Source: Nyssa sinensis
Lineage: Eukaryota; Streptophyta; Magnoliopsida; Cornales; Nyssaceae
Reading direction: 5' to 3'
Length of the DNA: 64,000 bases
NCBI GenBank assembly: GCA_008638375.1
Contig: CM018032.1
Span: forward strand, 58,161,382 to 58,225,381
The notes below the pieces were generated by a model. The model did no database searches, was not told the origin of the DNA, and saw only the letters and a program-made list of their open reading frames with translations. Shown here one piece after another: positions 13,101 through 28,100 of the stretch. The first letter of the stretch is position 1; each line of letters begins with the position of its first letter. The translations under genes were made by a program, and so were the position numbers.

Positions 13101-16100
13101 ATAAGCTGGTCTGGACTCCTCGCTTTAGGAGAAACTTCTTTGATTGGGAGTTAGTGGAGGTGGGCTCCTTCCTTGGTCTCTTATGTCATTACCATGCTAT
13201 GGAAGGGAGGGAGGATAAAAGGGTGTGGTTGCCAAACAAAAATTCTTTTTCTGTCAACTCTTTTTACAAGTGCTTGGTGTCTTTGGAAAGACCTCTTTTC
13301 CCTTGGAAACTTATTTGGCACTCTAAAGCCCCCCCTAAAGCTTCTTTCTTTGCCTGGGAAGCCTCTTGGAAGGCCATTTTGACTACGGATAATCTGAAAA
13401 AGCGAGGTTTCCTCTTGGCTAGTAGGTGCTATCTCTGTCAGAAAGAAAAGGAAACGGTGGCTCATCTTCTCATCCATTGCCCGGTTTCTTGGAGTTGTTG
13501 GAACATTGTCTTTGCCCTCTTTGGAGTGTCCTGGGTTATGTCTGGCTCAGTCAGGGATCTTCTTTTGGCTTGGACAGGGCACAACCCGTCAGCAGAGATC
13601 AAGAGAATTTGGAGGCTTGCCCTTATTTGTTTGTTGTGGTGTATTTGGAGAGAAAGAAACCACCGCGTTTTTGAAAATGAGGAGCTCTCTGCCCCCTTCT
13701 TCAAAGATGCGTTTTTGCGTTGTTTATTCTTTTGGGCCAAAGAGACTTTCCCTGTTAATGTTTCCTCTTTTGTGAATTTTTTGGGGTTGTTAAGACCTTT
13801 GTAATCTTCTTGGGCTCTTGCCTTTGGTGCCCTTCTTGGGCTCTCTTAATATACTTCTTACTTTACTTATCAAAAAAAAAAAATGTGTATATATATGATG
13901 ATGACAATAAAGACCGTTGAGTTGTAAAGGAAAAAGGAGAAAGTTAAGAAAATAAGTCGCTTATCTATTAGAATGGTGAGATGGCCATTTATATATTAAT
14001 AAAGGGAAAGTTACAAAACAGCCTTAGTAAAAATATCTCCCAACTGATCACTCGATCTAATAAATGATATAACAATTTGTTTCTATCTCCACCATATCCC
14101 GAACAAAATGATAATCGACTTCAATATGCTTAGTACTCATATGAAATTCAGGATTATTGGCAACTAAGAAGCAAGAATACGGATACGGACATAGGACACA
14201 GATACGACACGACACAACACGGACACATCATTTCTCAAAAAAGTGTCAGGGACATGTTGAATATATATAAATTTTTTTATATTTTTTATATGACCATCTA
14301 ATAAAAATCTAACATCATTTTAATTAAAACTGACATAAAAACACATAAATCACAAAAATATTAGTAAGATATTAAAATAATAAAATCGTTAAATAAAAAC
14401 TCAAAAACTTTTCATTTAATCATCAACATCCATGATTCAAGTTCCAAAACAAATTTACTAATTATTATTATTATTATTATATATAACCCAAAAAAAATTA
14501 GATAGGATTCATGTAGCCGACCCCAAGTAATTGGGATAAAGCTCTGTTGAGTTGAGTTGAGTATATAACCAAAAAAAAACTGAGAAGTGGAGAAAATAGG
14601 GGAAAAAACCAAAAAAAAAAAAAACGAAGAAAAAAATAGAAAATATGACCTAAATGTGTCCATAATGTGTTAAGAAATTTAGAAGAAAAAAAATTAAAAT
14701 TGGACACTCTTTTTTCGCATGTCAGACACATGTCCGGCAAGTGTTCGACACATGTCCAACAAGTGTCCAACACGTGTCTAACACGGATACGTGAACCAAA
14801 ATAGAGTGTTTGTACTTTATAGATGGCAATGTACATTGTAACTTGATTATCATAGTACATCGTCATGAGCTTCTCGCTAGAAAACCCCCCATCTCCTAAG
14901 CGTTTGAGCCATAGTTCTATAGTCAGCTTCTGCAATAGATCTACCAACCGCATTTTGTTTCAAACTCTTTCATGTTACAAGGTTTCCACCCACAAAAGTA
15001 CAAAAATCGGATATAGAACTTTTGTCTAGATGATCACCTGCCCAATCTACATCCAAAAAGCCAACCACGTCTAGATTGTGAGAAGGTTTCAGAACTAAAC
15101 CCTTACCAAGAGCACCCTTCAAATATCTTAAGATACGACAGACAACTTCCCAATGCTGTTATTTAGGGCTCTACATATATTGACATCACCCCCACAACAA
15201 AGGTAATGTATGGTCGTATAACAGTCAAATAAATAAGTTTACCCACGAGTCTTCTATATCTCTCTAGATCATTTAAACAATTTCCTTCATCTTTGCTAAG
15301 TTGGGTATTTGAATCCATCAGAGTGTCAATTGTTTTAGCTCCCATTGTACCAGTCTCATCAAGAAGATTAAGAACATACTTCTTTTAAGACAACACTATC
15401 TCTTCCTTAGACCTGACCACTTCAATATCCAAGAAATAACGTAGTTGTCTCAAGTATTTCATACGAAAATGTTTGTTCAAGTGGAGTTTCAACAAATGAA
15501 CACCCTCAACATCATCACCAGTAATTACTATATCATTGACATAAACTGGAAGAACAATAGTAGCTCCCTTCCAACTCCTCACAAACACAAAATGATCAAA
15601 CGCCGTTCCTTTCAACCTATATACACTAGCTAATTGACTAAATTTATCAAACCAAGCTCTTGGAGACTGCTTGAGTCCATAGATTTTTTTCTTCAGCTTA
15701 CATACTCTTATATGACTCTCCCTGAGCAACATATCCAGCAGGGTTACTCCATATACACCTCTTCTTGAAGATCACAGTGAATAAAGGCATTTTTTAATGT
15801 CAAGTTGATAAAGAGGCTAACCCTTAACAACTACCACTAATAGCAAAACCCGAACGAAAGTGACACAAGCAACAGGAAAAAAGATCTCAAAATAATCCAT
15901 ATGAAAGGTTTGGGTGTAACCTAAGAAGCACAGATACAGACACGTCACCACACAGACACATCATTTCTTAAAAAAGTAGGACATAGGCACGTCAAGAACA
16001 CGTTGAATAATATAAACTTTATATATTTTTATATGACCATATAATAAAAAGCTAATTTTATTTCAATTAAATTGGCATAAAAAAAAACACAAATCACAAA

Positions 16101-19100
16101 ATATTATTAAGATATTACAAAAACAAAGCTATTAAATAAAAATTCAAGAACTTCTTCATTTAATCATCGACATTCATGATTCAAGTTCCAAAATCCAATT
16201 TACTAACTATTACATAGAATGTATGTGTGTGTGTGTATAACCAAAAAAGAAACAAGGAAAAGATGAGAAAAAGAAGAAGAAAAAAATAAAAGGCATGTTC
16301 CAAACGTGTCTATAATGAGTCCGAAATGCAAAAAAAAAAAATGGATACTCTTTTTTGGGTGTTCGAGAAGTGTCGGTGTCCAACATGGACACGTGAGTCA
16401 AAATAGAGTGTCCGTGCTTCATAAGGTATAATCCTTAGTAACTAATCTAGCTTTTAACCGCTCAATAGTACCATCAAGATGATACTTAACTGCATATACC
16501 CATTGACATCTCACAACATGTTCTCTATGAGGCAATCAACTAGCTCCCATGTATCATTTTGATATAGAGCTGACATCTCCTCTTCCAACCAAGAGATTTA
16601 AATGCCCAAGTATGAGAACTAAGATTAGAGATAGAAGACAAACAATTAACAAAAGAACAAAAATGAGAAGACACTTGAGAGAAAGAAACGAGCTTATCAA
16701 TAGGATATTGAGTACAAAAATGAGTGCCTTTTCTAAAACCAATAGGAAGATCATAGGAGGGAACAACAGACGGATCAATAACCTCATGTGAAGAGGACAG
16801 AGATAGAGCAAGCACAGTCGGTATCCTTTGTTGTGGATCCATATTGACAATACATTTGTAGTTGTTTGCAAGAGGACAAAATTCGTTGTTGGCTAATTCT
16901 GATTCCAAAATATTAGTCTATGCAAGTGTGTCAAGTGAGAACTTATGCTACATCCATTCGAGCCACAATGTGGTTGAAGATTGAAGACTTGAAAACTTCA
17001 ATTGAGCAACAAGATCATTTGTGTTTAGAAATGGTAAGTGAACCTAGATACCTAATTGTTAAATTATGAAATTAGGCACACACTTTACAAGTTCATTTGT
17101 TTGTATTCATGCCAGTATAGTTAAAAGTGAAAGGCTCTTAGCCTTAAAAACACCTTGCCTTATTGCCTAGGCGACCAAACTGATCACCTTTGATAACATT
17201 AGTTCACGCTTTCATGCATTCACGTCACATACTTTGCTTTTCATGCATAAATTGTGCTTTTAACTTAGATTGGATTTGAAAACATCTTTATAAAGTTTAG
17301 AAATTTGTTTTGAATGTCTTTCAACATTTAACATTGGTCTCATAACTTTTTGGAACAATAGTAATGAAAATAAATTTCGAAAACAATTTCTAGAATGACA
17401 TGTTTTTACTATTTTGACCATAACTTGAAAACTACTTTGAATTTTGAGATGAGACCAAGTTTATATGAAAGTAGACTTCAAGAGCTTTCAAACGATAGGT
17501 AGAACGCCCCATTCCAACTTCGTATGAGTGAGATATCGTTGTTTGAAGTTCAGGAATGTGTGTCAAAAAATTGACATGCGTTCAAACGGGAAAGCACTCT
17601 CCGTTCGAACGGGGAAGCTTCTGTTTGTGCGTATTTTGACGAAAAATGTGGTTAAACTCTATTCCAACTCAATTTAGGACTTCCCATATTATAACTACAC
17701 CTCTCTAGGGCTAAAATTTTATAGAGAGAACATAGAGTAGAGTTGTCATATACATGTCTTTGTCAATGAACTTTGCATTCTAACCATTGTTTGAGTGTTC
17801 TCTTGCATTCTATGAATTATATTCACATCATATATTGAGTACTCCAATTTTTTTAAATTCCACACACTTTGGACTCATTATTAGAAGCCACAAGACCGTT
17901 TCTTTGATTTCTTACGGTCTTAATTCATACAAGAGATCTCTTACGTTGGTGTGTGACCAACACAAGAAGACTACGTTGGTGGGTGACCAAAAGGCGAAGC
18001 ACAAACTTACATTGCATGAAGTTTGCACACTGCTGAAGATAGTGGATCTGAGGATCGTAAATGGCGCTTGGTTGTAGAAGACTAATCAAAGTTGAAGTGT
18101 ACAACGAGAAGTTATAGACAGAATAGTAGGTAAATCACTGAAGGTGATAGGATAGTTGTTTGTGAGTTGATAACTTTGTGGACTTGTATTTTCGTTCTTT
18201 TTTATTAGTGGATCTTTGGCAGCGTGTGGGTTTTATTCCCTAGGAGGGTTTCCCACTTAAGATTTTGTGTCTCGTGTGATTAGCTTATGCATGCATTGTT
18301 TAATATTGGACTTAAATTAATATTATTCAATTTGAGGTTGATAATCCATAACATTACGATATCAATATAAAAATATATATTTTCTTCTACGGGTGATTTG
18401 GTATCGCTTTAAATCTATTTTTCTCACAATTTGGACTCTTGTGAAAGAGATAGGAGAACACTAACAAGGATAGGAGAAACAGGTAATGGAACATAAAAGA
18501 ATCAAGAACATCAATAGCTATACATACACTAGAGATAGAGAAAAATGATTTATGTTCAAGAAATGTGACATCAGCACTAATGATATAACGACAAGATTGA
18601 GGATTCCAATATTTATATCCTTTTCGAGTCCTAGAATAACCAACAAAGATACATTTGACCGCTCGATGAGCCAATTTATCATTCCCTAGAGTGAGAACAT
18701 GAACAAAACATACACAACCAACGTGGAGGTAAAAGGAACAAACAACGGTCATGCACGAAATAGGGTATACGGTTAATGAGATAACAGGCAATAAGAACAA
18801 CATCCCCCTAAAAATGTTGAGAAACATTCATTTGAATCATTACAGTTCTAGTAACTTCAAGAAGATGCCAATTTTTACGTTCGGCCACACCATATTGTTG
18901 TGATGTATAAGCACAAAAGGATTGATGAATAATACCATTCGCATCACAATAAGACTAAAAAGGGCCTTTAACATATTCCAAAGCATTATCAGATTGTAAA
19001 ACAAAAATAGTATGGCATAACTCTTAACAAAGACCAACTACCAGATCTGATTAATAACAAAGAAATATGTCGTTCATTTACATAAAACAAACAATTCCTT

Positions 19101-22100
19101 CATCCTCTAAAATAAATGTATGCATGCAATAATTAAAAAGAAAATATATATTATTATGTTCTGATGGTTCTTCATACTAAATTTTAAAAAAAAGTTACCT
19201 GCTGTGGCCCTTGACGACGTGAGAAGAGCCTGGCTATAGGTTCTGTGGCAAGACCTTAGAATCGACTCAATTGCAGCCTTCACTTTTGGAATGTAGTGGC
19301 CAATATTATGACCTGCCAATGAAAGAGAAATCAACTTGACTTGAGAAGTTTAAATGACAAGATTATATATCAATCCACACGTTTAAGCTATAAAATGAGT
19401 CATCAATCACCATGAAGCATTTCCAAGCCAACATGCTGGCTTGTAGGAGACATAACAATGGCAAGTAAAGCACGGAGACCAATAACCTTGGCTTCACTTG
19501 GACTATCTTGCTTCAGTAGTTCCAATATCATATGGTTCATGGCAAAATCAAGGTTATGTTCTGCTATAGTCACACAGAACTCAACAAGTTTATCGTGTTG
19601 GACATCCTGCGTAAGCATTCCCTTCCTAAGAATTGTTAGGAGTTGTGAAGTCACACTGTCTAGGTAGTCCCACACACGATTTGGGGGCTGGGAATCCCCA
19701 TGAACACTCAAGTAAAACCTCAAAACCCGATGAAGACAATCCAAGGCCATGAAACGGTGGTTCTTGTCCTGCATGATAAAGTCCAAATTATATCATGTTA
19801 GAACATCTGAAATGGAGCACAATATGGGAAAAAATAAGACCCAGGAAAGAACAACTGTATCCTCACTTTGCTTGTCCTCCGAAATGAACACTAGATAACT
19901 GAACTTACTCTAAGATGCCTGTAGAGTTGCTCCATGTGAGGACCAAAGTTAACAAGGAAAACATTAGGATCGCCAAGACAGAGAAGAAGAGTCACCAAAG
20001 GATAACCAACCTAACACAGAATTGGTCAAGTGAGGAAAAACAATCCTAAGATAAGAGCCCACACTCAAATAGATGGAGAAGAAAACCAAAGAGAACATTA
20101 ATCAAAGAACAATTCCTTATAGAAGTGACCTAAATTACAATTTCTAACAAATCTAACCCCAAAAAAAAAGTTTAAAAAATTTAAAAGATAGTCTGATCAA
20201 ACTACAAAAGAAAGCCAGAGTGCACAAAAGTAGTTTCTCATCCAATATTTAATCACCTATTATTTTGAAAACCTTCATGTCATATTATTTAGTTCAAATT
20301 CATATACATCACAAAAAGTGGTTAACACACTCAAGATTAAAATTGTTATGGTAATAATACCCTTTTTACATGCTAAGCCAATAAAAAAAAAAATTCCCCT
20401 TTTACATGCTAGGAATCCAGTAAGGGGAGGAAAGTGAGACCCCCTTCCCACTCCTGTGCCATACAATCTCTTTAGGTAAATACAGAAGAATAATTTTCTT
20501 ATTGTGGTAAAGCAAGCTCCAAGATCCTTGCTTGTAGAATCCCACAAACATTGTGGTCATCTAAACTGAAGGGCAAAAGGAACTCAATGGGCTAAATCAA
20601 TATGAATTAACAAACTGATTTGATTCTGTAACTGAATTGTTAGTAAAAAGTTATAATTTATCATGAGAAAAATGTGTGTGCTTACTAGTATTTATGCAAG
20701 CGCTTTAATTTTTAGGACTAAACTAGCAATTAATTGCATTACCCTCTGCATGCGGGTAGAGGGCCAGTTAGTTTAAAGAAGAAGGAGAAATTTTAAACTA
20801 GCTATAAAGAGTTTGAAGAGGATAAAGTTAAACAAAAAATAACAAAATCATCTGAAAAACCACATATATAACACCCAAACTCCATTGAAAAAAGAACGAA
20901 AAAGAAAACTACTTATCTAGACAAAAGAAATTTAGCATTCATTTTTTCCCCAGCTCTGAAGTTGGACAATAAAATCAACTTAGAGCATTTGTATTCCAAG
21001 AATTAACAGAATCTGGTAATTTAAAGGAGAGAAACATTCTTTATGGTTAAGAATCAGGTAAATAAGAGTAATTTCAATTCTCATATTAAAAATGACCATC
21101 TCTTGAAATTCTAGAAAAAGAAAGAACAAAGAAAAAGAACAAACAAATAGGTGGTCTGAGATTTACTTACAGCTATATGTTTACTCTGTTTGTCCATCCA
21201 ATGCATCAGCTGCCCCCTTATTCGTGCAACGGCTTCATACCATAGGGTAAGTGCAGGTTCTACACCTGAAGGAGGCCACTGGCCCTTTCCACCATCTGCA
21301 AGTGGTGCTAGAATGTTTGAAAGCATATTGCATAGCGCATGGTAAAGTTCACTTTTTCTTTTATGGGGAGCACGATTAAGAGGGTTTGCTTTTGCCACGA
21401 AAGAGGCCGATGCATTCAATCCACCCTCAGTCTTAACCTGGCAATCATCTTATTGTTATATACTTGTCTTCATGCAAATTTACCAGAACTTAATTTTACA
21501 CATACCCCAAGCTTCAGATACCGCATCCCATTAATGATACTAAGTGTTTCACTTCGGGCAACATTAGTATCGATCCGGCGAGTATTGAGTTCCATGAAAA
21601 AGCGCTCAGTCACGGAACTAAACCTATTAAGAGAAGGGAAAGTATTAGCAAAAATTATAAAAGGTTTACTATACTGAAACTAGATCTAAGCATATATACT
21701 GCACCAGCATCACATTCTCAGTGATAACAAGACCATCAACTGATGAACGCATGTAGAAGTATGCATATATTGTAAGCATGCCTTATTAAGTTATAATGCA
21801 CATTACTTGCAAAGTTTTCAATTTTCGTCCACATAAAAACTTATTCTGCTGTATATGATGATAAAACTCACTGATGAGAATATTTCTGAACCAGGAAAGT
21901 GAACAGTGTTGTCAGTAAGGTAGCCAAGAAAAGAGAAAACATAATCAGCAAGCCAGTCAGCAGTATGAAAGACTTCACTTATTTGTTATTTCCCTTTCCC
22001 TTCTTCAATTAGTATATCAACTAGGGTTCCATTCAATTAAAAATGTCAAAGCAATTAAATCAATATAATATTTGGATGCATTTTAACCGGACTGTAAAAA

Positions 22101-25100
22101 TAAATAAATAAATAAAAGGGAAAAGAAAGATTTGGCACATTTCGAGTGACTATAAGAGTAGCTCCACTAGCAGGTTAGTGATATATAACTAGGAATGGCA
22201 ACGGGGTGGGTTTGGAGCGGGGTGGGCCTTCCCCAACACCGACCCCATTTATATTCTCCACCCCCAACCCCGCTTCTCCCGTTTAGAGGCTTACCCCGAC
22301 CCCGTTTATATTCCCCAACTCCACCCCACCCCACCCCACCCCGAACCGAACCCCGATATTTATTTTTTTTGAGTAAGTTAAAACTTTTATTTTGATAGAT
22401 TAATTAATTTTTTATTGCCAAAACAACTAATATAAGAAAAAATAATATGAGTGTGACAAGAAAAACATTAAAACTAATTTTATATAGTGTTATTTATTGG
22501 TAAATATAGTGTATATAAGAATAAATAAATAAATAATTAATATATAAACGGGACGGGATGACCATCCCCCAAACCAGCCCCGAACCTGACGGGGTTTTAA
22601 AGGCCCCACCCCGACCCCGCCTTGACCCCGTTTATGAGCATCCCATACCCGCCCCATGAGGGGCGGGGCAAATTGCCATCCCTATATATAATACATCAAA
22701 TCTGATAGTTCAAACAAACTGAACACAAAAGGGCAATAAAGATTTTAACAAATATAGTAGAAACAAAGGTTGAATTAGATAATCCCTGATACAAAATAAG
22801 GCAGAGAGAGCGAGAGAGAGAGAGAGAGAGGGAGAAGTGCTTAGGGTTATACATTAACCCTAACACGTTACTAATATATATATATATATATATATATGTA
22901 AGGAGAACAAAGTACAAGGACAAAAATACCCCTCTCACCAAATAACTCGTAACACTCCCCCTCAAGTTGGGAAGTATATATCATACAATCCCAACTTGTT
23001 ATATATCAACTTTAAACAAGGTTTACCCAAGAACTTAGTAAAAGTATCAGCAAGCTGAGCTCTGTAGACACATAAGGAGTAGAAATCAAACCATTCTCCA
23101 CTCGTTCTCGAACAAGATGACAATTTACTTCAATGTGCTTAGTTCTCTCATGGAAAACTGAGTTGGAAGTGATGTGAATAGCCGCTTGATTATCACAATG
23201 TATAGTCATAGGTGTTAGATTACCAGTTGCTCTAAAAACGTAAGCTATTAGAGAAGGGGCCAACAATGTATATCAAGCTCCCAACCTATGAAGTACGGAT
23301 ACTCTATTTTGACTCACGTGTCTGTCGTACATGTGTCGGACACCGACACTCTCGAACACTTCACTGACACGTGTCCGGACACTTGAATCATGGATGTTGA
23401 TGATTAAATGAAGAAATTCTTTAATTTTTATTTAATGGCTTTGTTATTTTAATATCTTAATAATATTTTTTTTCAATATGTGCGTTTTTATGCCAATTTT
23501 AATTGAAATAACATTAGGTTTTTATTATACGATCATATACAAAACATAAAAATTTATATATTCAAGGTGTTCCTAACGTGTCCGTGTCCTAACATGCCCG
23601 TGTCCTAACGTGTCTGTGTCCTACTTTTTTGAGAAATAATGTGTCTGCGTGTCTGTGTCGTGTCGTATCCGTGTCTTGTTTCCGTATCCGTGCTTCTTAG
23701 CTCCCAACACTCCCCCTGCACGTGCGACCCCGGACTCACACGTGAAGAGACAAAGAAACCACAGACAAATGGAAATAGAGAGACTTGAACCCAAGACCTT
23801 TCATAACCAAAGCTCTGATACCATGTTAGATCACTAGTTGCTCAAAAAGCTTAAGCTGTTAAAGAATGGGCCAACAATGTATATCAAGCTCTAAACGATA
23901 GGCAGTTGCACACCAATCCCAATCTCTTCTAGAAAGTGTTTCACACACATAAGCTCACATGAAGTATGAGCCATAACTCGATATTTGGCCTCGGCACTAG
24001 ACCTAGTAACAACACTCTGCTTCTTACTCTTCCAAGTGCCCAGATTACCACCCAAGAAAAGTACAATATCCTGTAGTAGACCTCATGTCTAAAGGAGATC
24101 CTGCCCAATTTGGGTCTGTTAAGGCTTTCACATATAAATGACCATTGGTCCTATACAAAAGTCCACTGACCTGAATGAGCATTAAGATACTTTACAACCC
24201 GAAGAGTAGCTTCCCAATGAGGCAAATGAGGAGCTGACATATACTGACTTATTATACTAACAACAGAGGATACATCTGGATGATTAATGGTGAGATAATT
24301 TAACTTACCGACCAACATTCTATAACAATTAGGATTAGGTAACAACTCCCCCTGATCAATATGAAGTTTGACATTGGAATCCACAAGAGTCTTTACAGGT
24401 TTCGTCCCCAACAAGCCTGTTTCTTCTAAAATGTCCAACACATTTTCTTTGAGACAAAATGTTCCTGATGAAGCTCATAGATCCGGTGAGGATTGTTTAC
24501 ACCTGAATACAATTCCCGAGCTTGTTCCCATACTAGTTTGGCAGTGGATAAGAAGATAAGAGTAGAACTAATTTGTGGTTCCATACTATTCCACAACCAA
24601 CTCCAAATCCGAGCATCTTCAGCACGCCAATCAGCATATTTACCATCTGTGGATTCAGGGGATCATCTGTCAAATACTTGAATTTCTTTCTCCCAAGTAA
24701 AAACACCTTAACTGACTGCAACCGTTGAGCATAATTACTTCTATTTAACCGAATGGTAGTAATAGAGAGTAAGTCTGAAGAAAAGGGAAACCACGGCTGA
24801 AGTGTGTCCTTACACTCCATAACAATCACAAGAACAATCCCACACAAGAGTAAAATTAGACAATATAGTTCTTGTCCAGCTAATGAATTCAAATACCACA
24901 ATATAGCAATCTAAGGGCCTTCACAAACACCATACACAACCTGACAATTTCAACACCAATCAACACACCACAATAGATAGTATTCCAAAACAGAAAAACA
25001 GAGAGATATTTGCTGCTAAATAAACCAAACAGTAGTGTCGATACATGTAGAATTCACCAAGAGCCAATATAACGTCACCACAAGCAAAGATGGTATTGCA

Positions 25101-28100
25101 TACACAACTGAAATTAGCCCACAGACTACCACAGCACCCAAACAGAAATAAAATCAAACAGCTGCAAGTCAAACTAAGCCCAAACAAACCATAGTACGGT
25201 TCCAGCATTCACAACAACCCACGAAAATTGATGGAACATCACAACCAAGATATAAGTCACCAAACTATTTTAGGGGGTAATTCTCTACACTAAATCGCAC
25301 TTAGGAGTCAAAAAAATTTGGAGCAAACAAGATTCAATGCAAGCACAATAATTGAAAAACAGATCTAAGCCAAAAACTAACATCTCTTCGAAACAAAGGG
25401 ATTATGGCCTTCTAAACTGCTTCGACCCCTCAAGCAACCACCAAAAATGTATAGAGACGAGAGAGACGCCCTTTATGGTAGGGTTTTGGAACCCTTACCT
25501 CTTGCCCGTACAGTGCTAACGTCAGCATTGGTCACTGCTGACATTGAAAAATTTCGGGCAGCAACTCCACTCGAAATTCCTCAAGCAATCACACGATGAT
25601 CTTCAAGATTAATGTTTACAATCTCTTAGTTTAGAATGAAGAACTCCAGGAGATATAAGAAAAGAGAGATAAAAAGAAGAAAGAAGAAGGAAAAGAAAAG
25701 AGAATTAAGTGGAACCGATCTAGGTTTAACGCTCTTATACCATGATACAAAAAAGGGCACAGAGAGAAAGAGAGGTGCTTAGGGTAATACATTAACTCTA
25801 ACACATAACAAATATATATATATATATGGAGAACAAAGTACAAGGACAAAAATACCCCTCACCAAATAACTCATAACAATCCCCATGCGAGTGATTTTAT
25901 AGTCAGAAAAAACAACCAATTTTTTTCGTCCCATAAACAGTAGGCTTCCTTGTAGAATGTAGTTACAAAAAAAAAAGGTGGGGGAGATATACAAAAGCGT
26001 TGCATTGTCCAAAAAAAATAGCATCAATATTAACACTTCTTTGAGCAATTCTTATTGTGTGCCAAACTTGACCAAGAATAGATTGATTGGGAACAACTAA
26101 ACTAAGCATGACACAAACTGATTCACTACAACTATGCAACAAATCAAAACCAAATACATGTATTACAAAGGCAACTTTTTCTTTGATAAGTCTATATTAT
26201 AAAAGCTACACTAATATATAACAGTATTACAATTAATGTTCCAGAAACCCTATTCATTGTAGTTTAACAGCTTTAAACTGTATCTAGTTCTATCAGTTTC
26301 AAGAAACCTAGGTTATACAATTACCTGATCCGAGACAAAGCTCCAAGAAGTTGTGCAACAAGGTCCAGAAGGAGCCCCCGCAAATCAACCAATGATGGAT
26401 ATTCAACCTGGCTAACAACCCTGCAATAAGTAAATATTGAATTCATTTCTCATTTTCCACTTTACCCACTTTAGATGACCTACAACATCATGCTTAACTA
26501 GTTGTTTGCAAGCACTCTAACACATAACTAACAAGTTAAGACTCGGTTTTATACAAATCTATCTACCTTTAAGCGCATTGTTCAACAAGATACAAAACTA
26601 AAACTTCCTTGATTATTATGCAATACAAATCAATGAGAACTCATGCCAAATTCAACCATTATTTCCTAAAGCATTTTGTGGAGATACAGCCTATACACCT
26701 AGAAGTATGTCAATTGTTACCCTTTTGCATGACAAATTTAGTGCATAGTGACAAATATGCCATCTTAATTTTGAAGAATCAAGATATGAACCTAAAAAAT
26801 AAATAAACAAACAATACACATGCCCACACATTGAAAAAAAAAAAAAAAATGTTGTACACAAATCTCATTTTAAAACAGACACCAGCTTGAACGAATCCAT
26901 GCTTGATGCATGCTAATTTGTCCAATGAAGGCATCAATTTTGCATGTGCTAAACCATTGTTTGAACAGTTCAACGAACATATATTTCACACTGATTCAAG
27001 AATGAAGTCCGATTATAATATTGTAAATAAAACCAACATAAAACTTCGCGTATCACAATAAGAATTGAACCCAAAACCCACCCCACCCACTCCTACTGAT
27101 TTCTTTACTGGCACACTAGCTGCAAAAGAGATTTGACCATAAGACAGAAACCAAAATTGTTAGTATAGCCAGCTTTAAGTTCCATCAGATAAAGAGTAAT
27201 ACTAGTGTTTTGTGATACAATGCACACAAAAAATAACTATTTTTCCCCAGATGAGTGTTGCACGCAAAAAATAACTTGCAAATCAATAACATAATTCAAG
27301 GTAGCCATGTGAAATTTCAAGTTTCTACAACCATCTCAAACATCCTTACCTATCAGCATTGATTAGCCAGTCAAACACAAAATTCTCAAGCCCAATCCAA
27401 AGCTTCTCTGCAGTGAGAGGAAGCACATTTCATTTGGCTAGAAAATATCCCAATACCAATAAAAGGCAACATAATAATAGAATTACCAAACCTGTAAGTC
27501 CCTCTTGTGGGCAGCACTCCACAAAGCGAATACAAGCTGAGCAAAAAATGCACTCAACTGCAAGCTGAGCGCCACATAAGAACATTATTAACTTTCTAAT
27601 AACTTAGTAACTTACCCCGAACTAACAACTTGATGGAGACATACATAATAGGAAGGCAGGTGTTTTATAATCAAAACATATTTCATGCTCGTCTTTATGG
27701 GAAGCCTAATAGAATAGCCCTCAACAATTTTTAGTATAACATATATATAATATATCCCATGACCTTCTGGCATCCCACAGCAATTTTAACCAATTTTCTG
27801 TCATGCAGACAAGAGAAGTACAATATTTGAATAAATTGCAATGCCTAAGTACAGATTTCAAGCCTCACTGCATGCACAATAGAGGCAAAAACTGGCATGT
27901 TAACCATAAGCAAACCATTTGCACATTAACCATGTGTTACCCAGTGCCCATACATCCTCATTGTTCAAGACTATTTTAATTCAATCAAACTGTAAAGTTC
28001 ATTCAGTGAACTAAGTCTAAAAATTAGTTGTGATACCAGGGTGCTTAGAAGAATGAATCTTTGAAAGATTTAATAGCTAAGGATTGGCCAACTGTCATTA

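Larger units (their letters stand above)
13990..19070 (-). mobile_element. Decayed Copia retrotransposon remnant, interrupted by later insertions
   Basis: On the minus strand, from right to left: integrase end (GVAERKN at about 18880, then [20 protein letters not shown] at 18600-18690), connector, reverse transcriptase (15385-15732), and RNase H ([12 protein letters not shown] near 14840; [14 protein letters not shown] near 14110; DIFTKAV near 14030). Frames are broken many times. Two Mutator-like elements (14165-14821 and 15921-16425) and an LTR-like block (about 16912-18376) split it. No LTRs identified. Confidence 0.85.
22787..25878 (-). mobile_element. Internally deleted Copia element with LTRs, PBS, PPT and 5-bp target duplication
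   Basis: LTRs TGATAC...GTAACA/ATAACA at 22787-22954 and 25743-25878 (lengths differ mainly through (GA)n and (TA)n tracts). The PPT CTCCCCCTCAAGTTGG (complement) abuts the left LTR. A primer-binding site matching initiator Met tRNA (GCTCTTATACCA, 25731-25742) abuts the right one. The target duplication ATCCC is perfect (22782-22786, 25879-25883). The interior keeps a gag start and the RT end plus RNase H, but most of gag, integrase and RT is gone. A TRIM is nested inside. Confidence 0.93.

Noticed and set aside
22195..22395. Pro-rich plus-strand open frame as a gene
   Set aside because: It is the GC-rich end of the hAT-like element and has no similarity or codon logic of its own.
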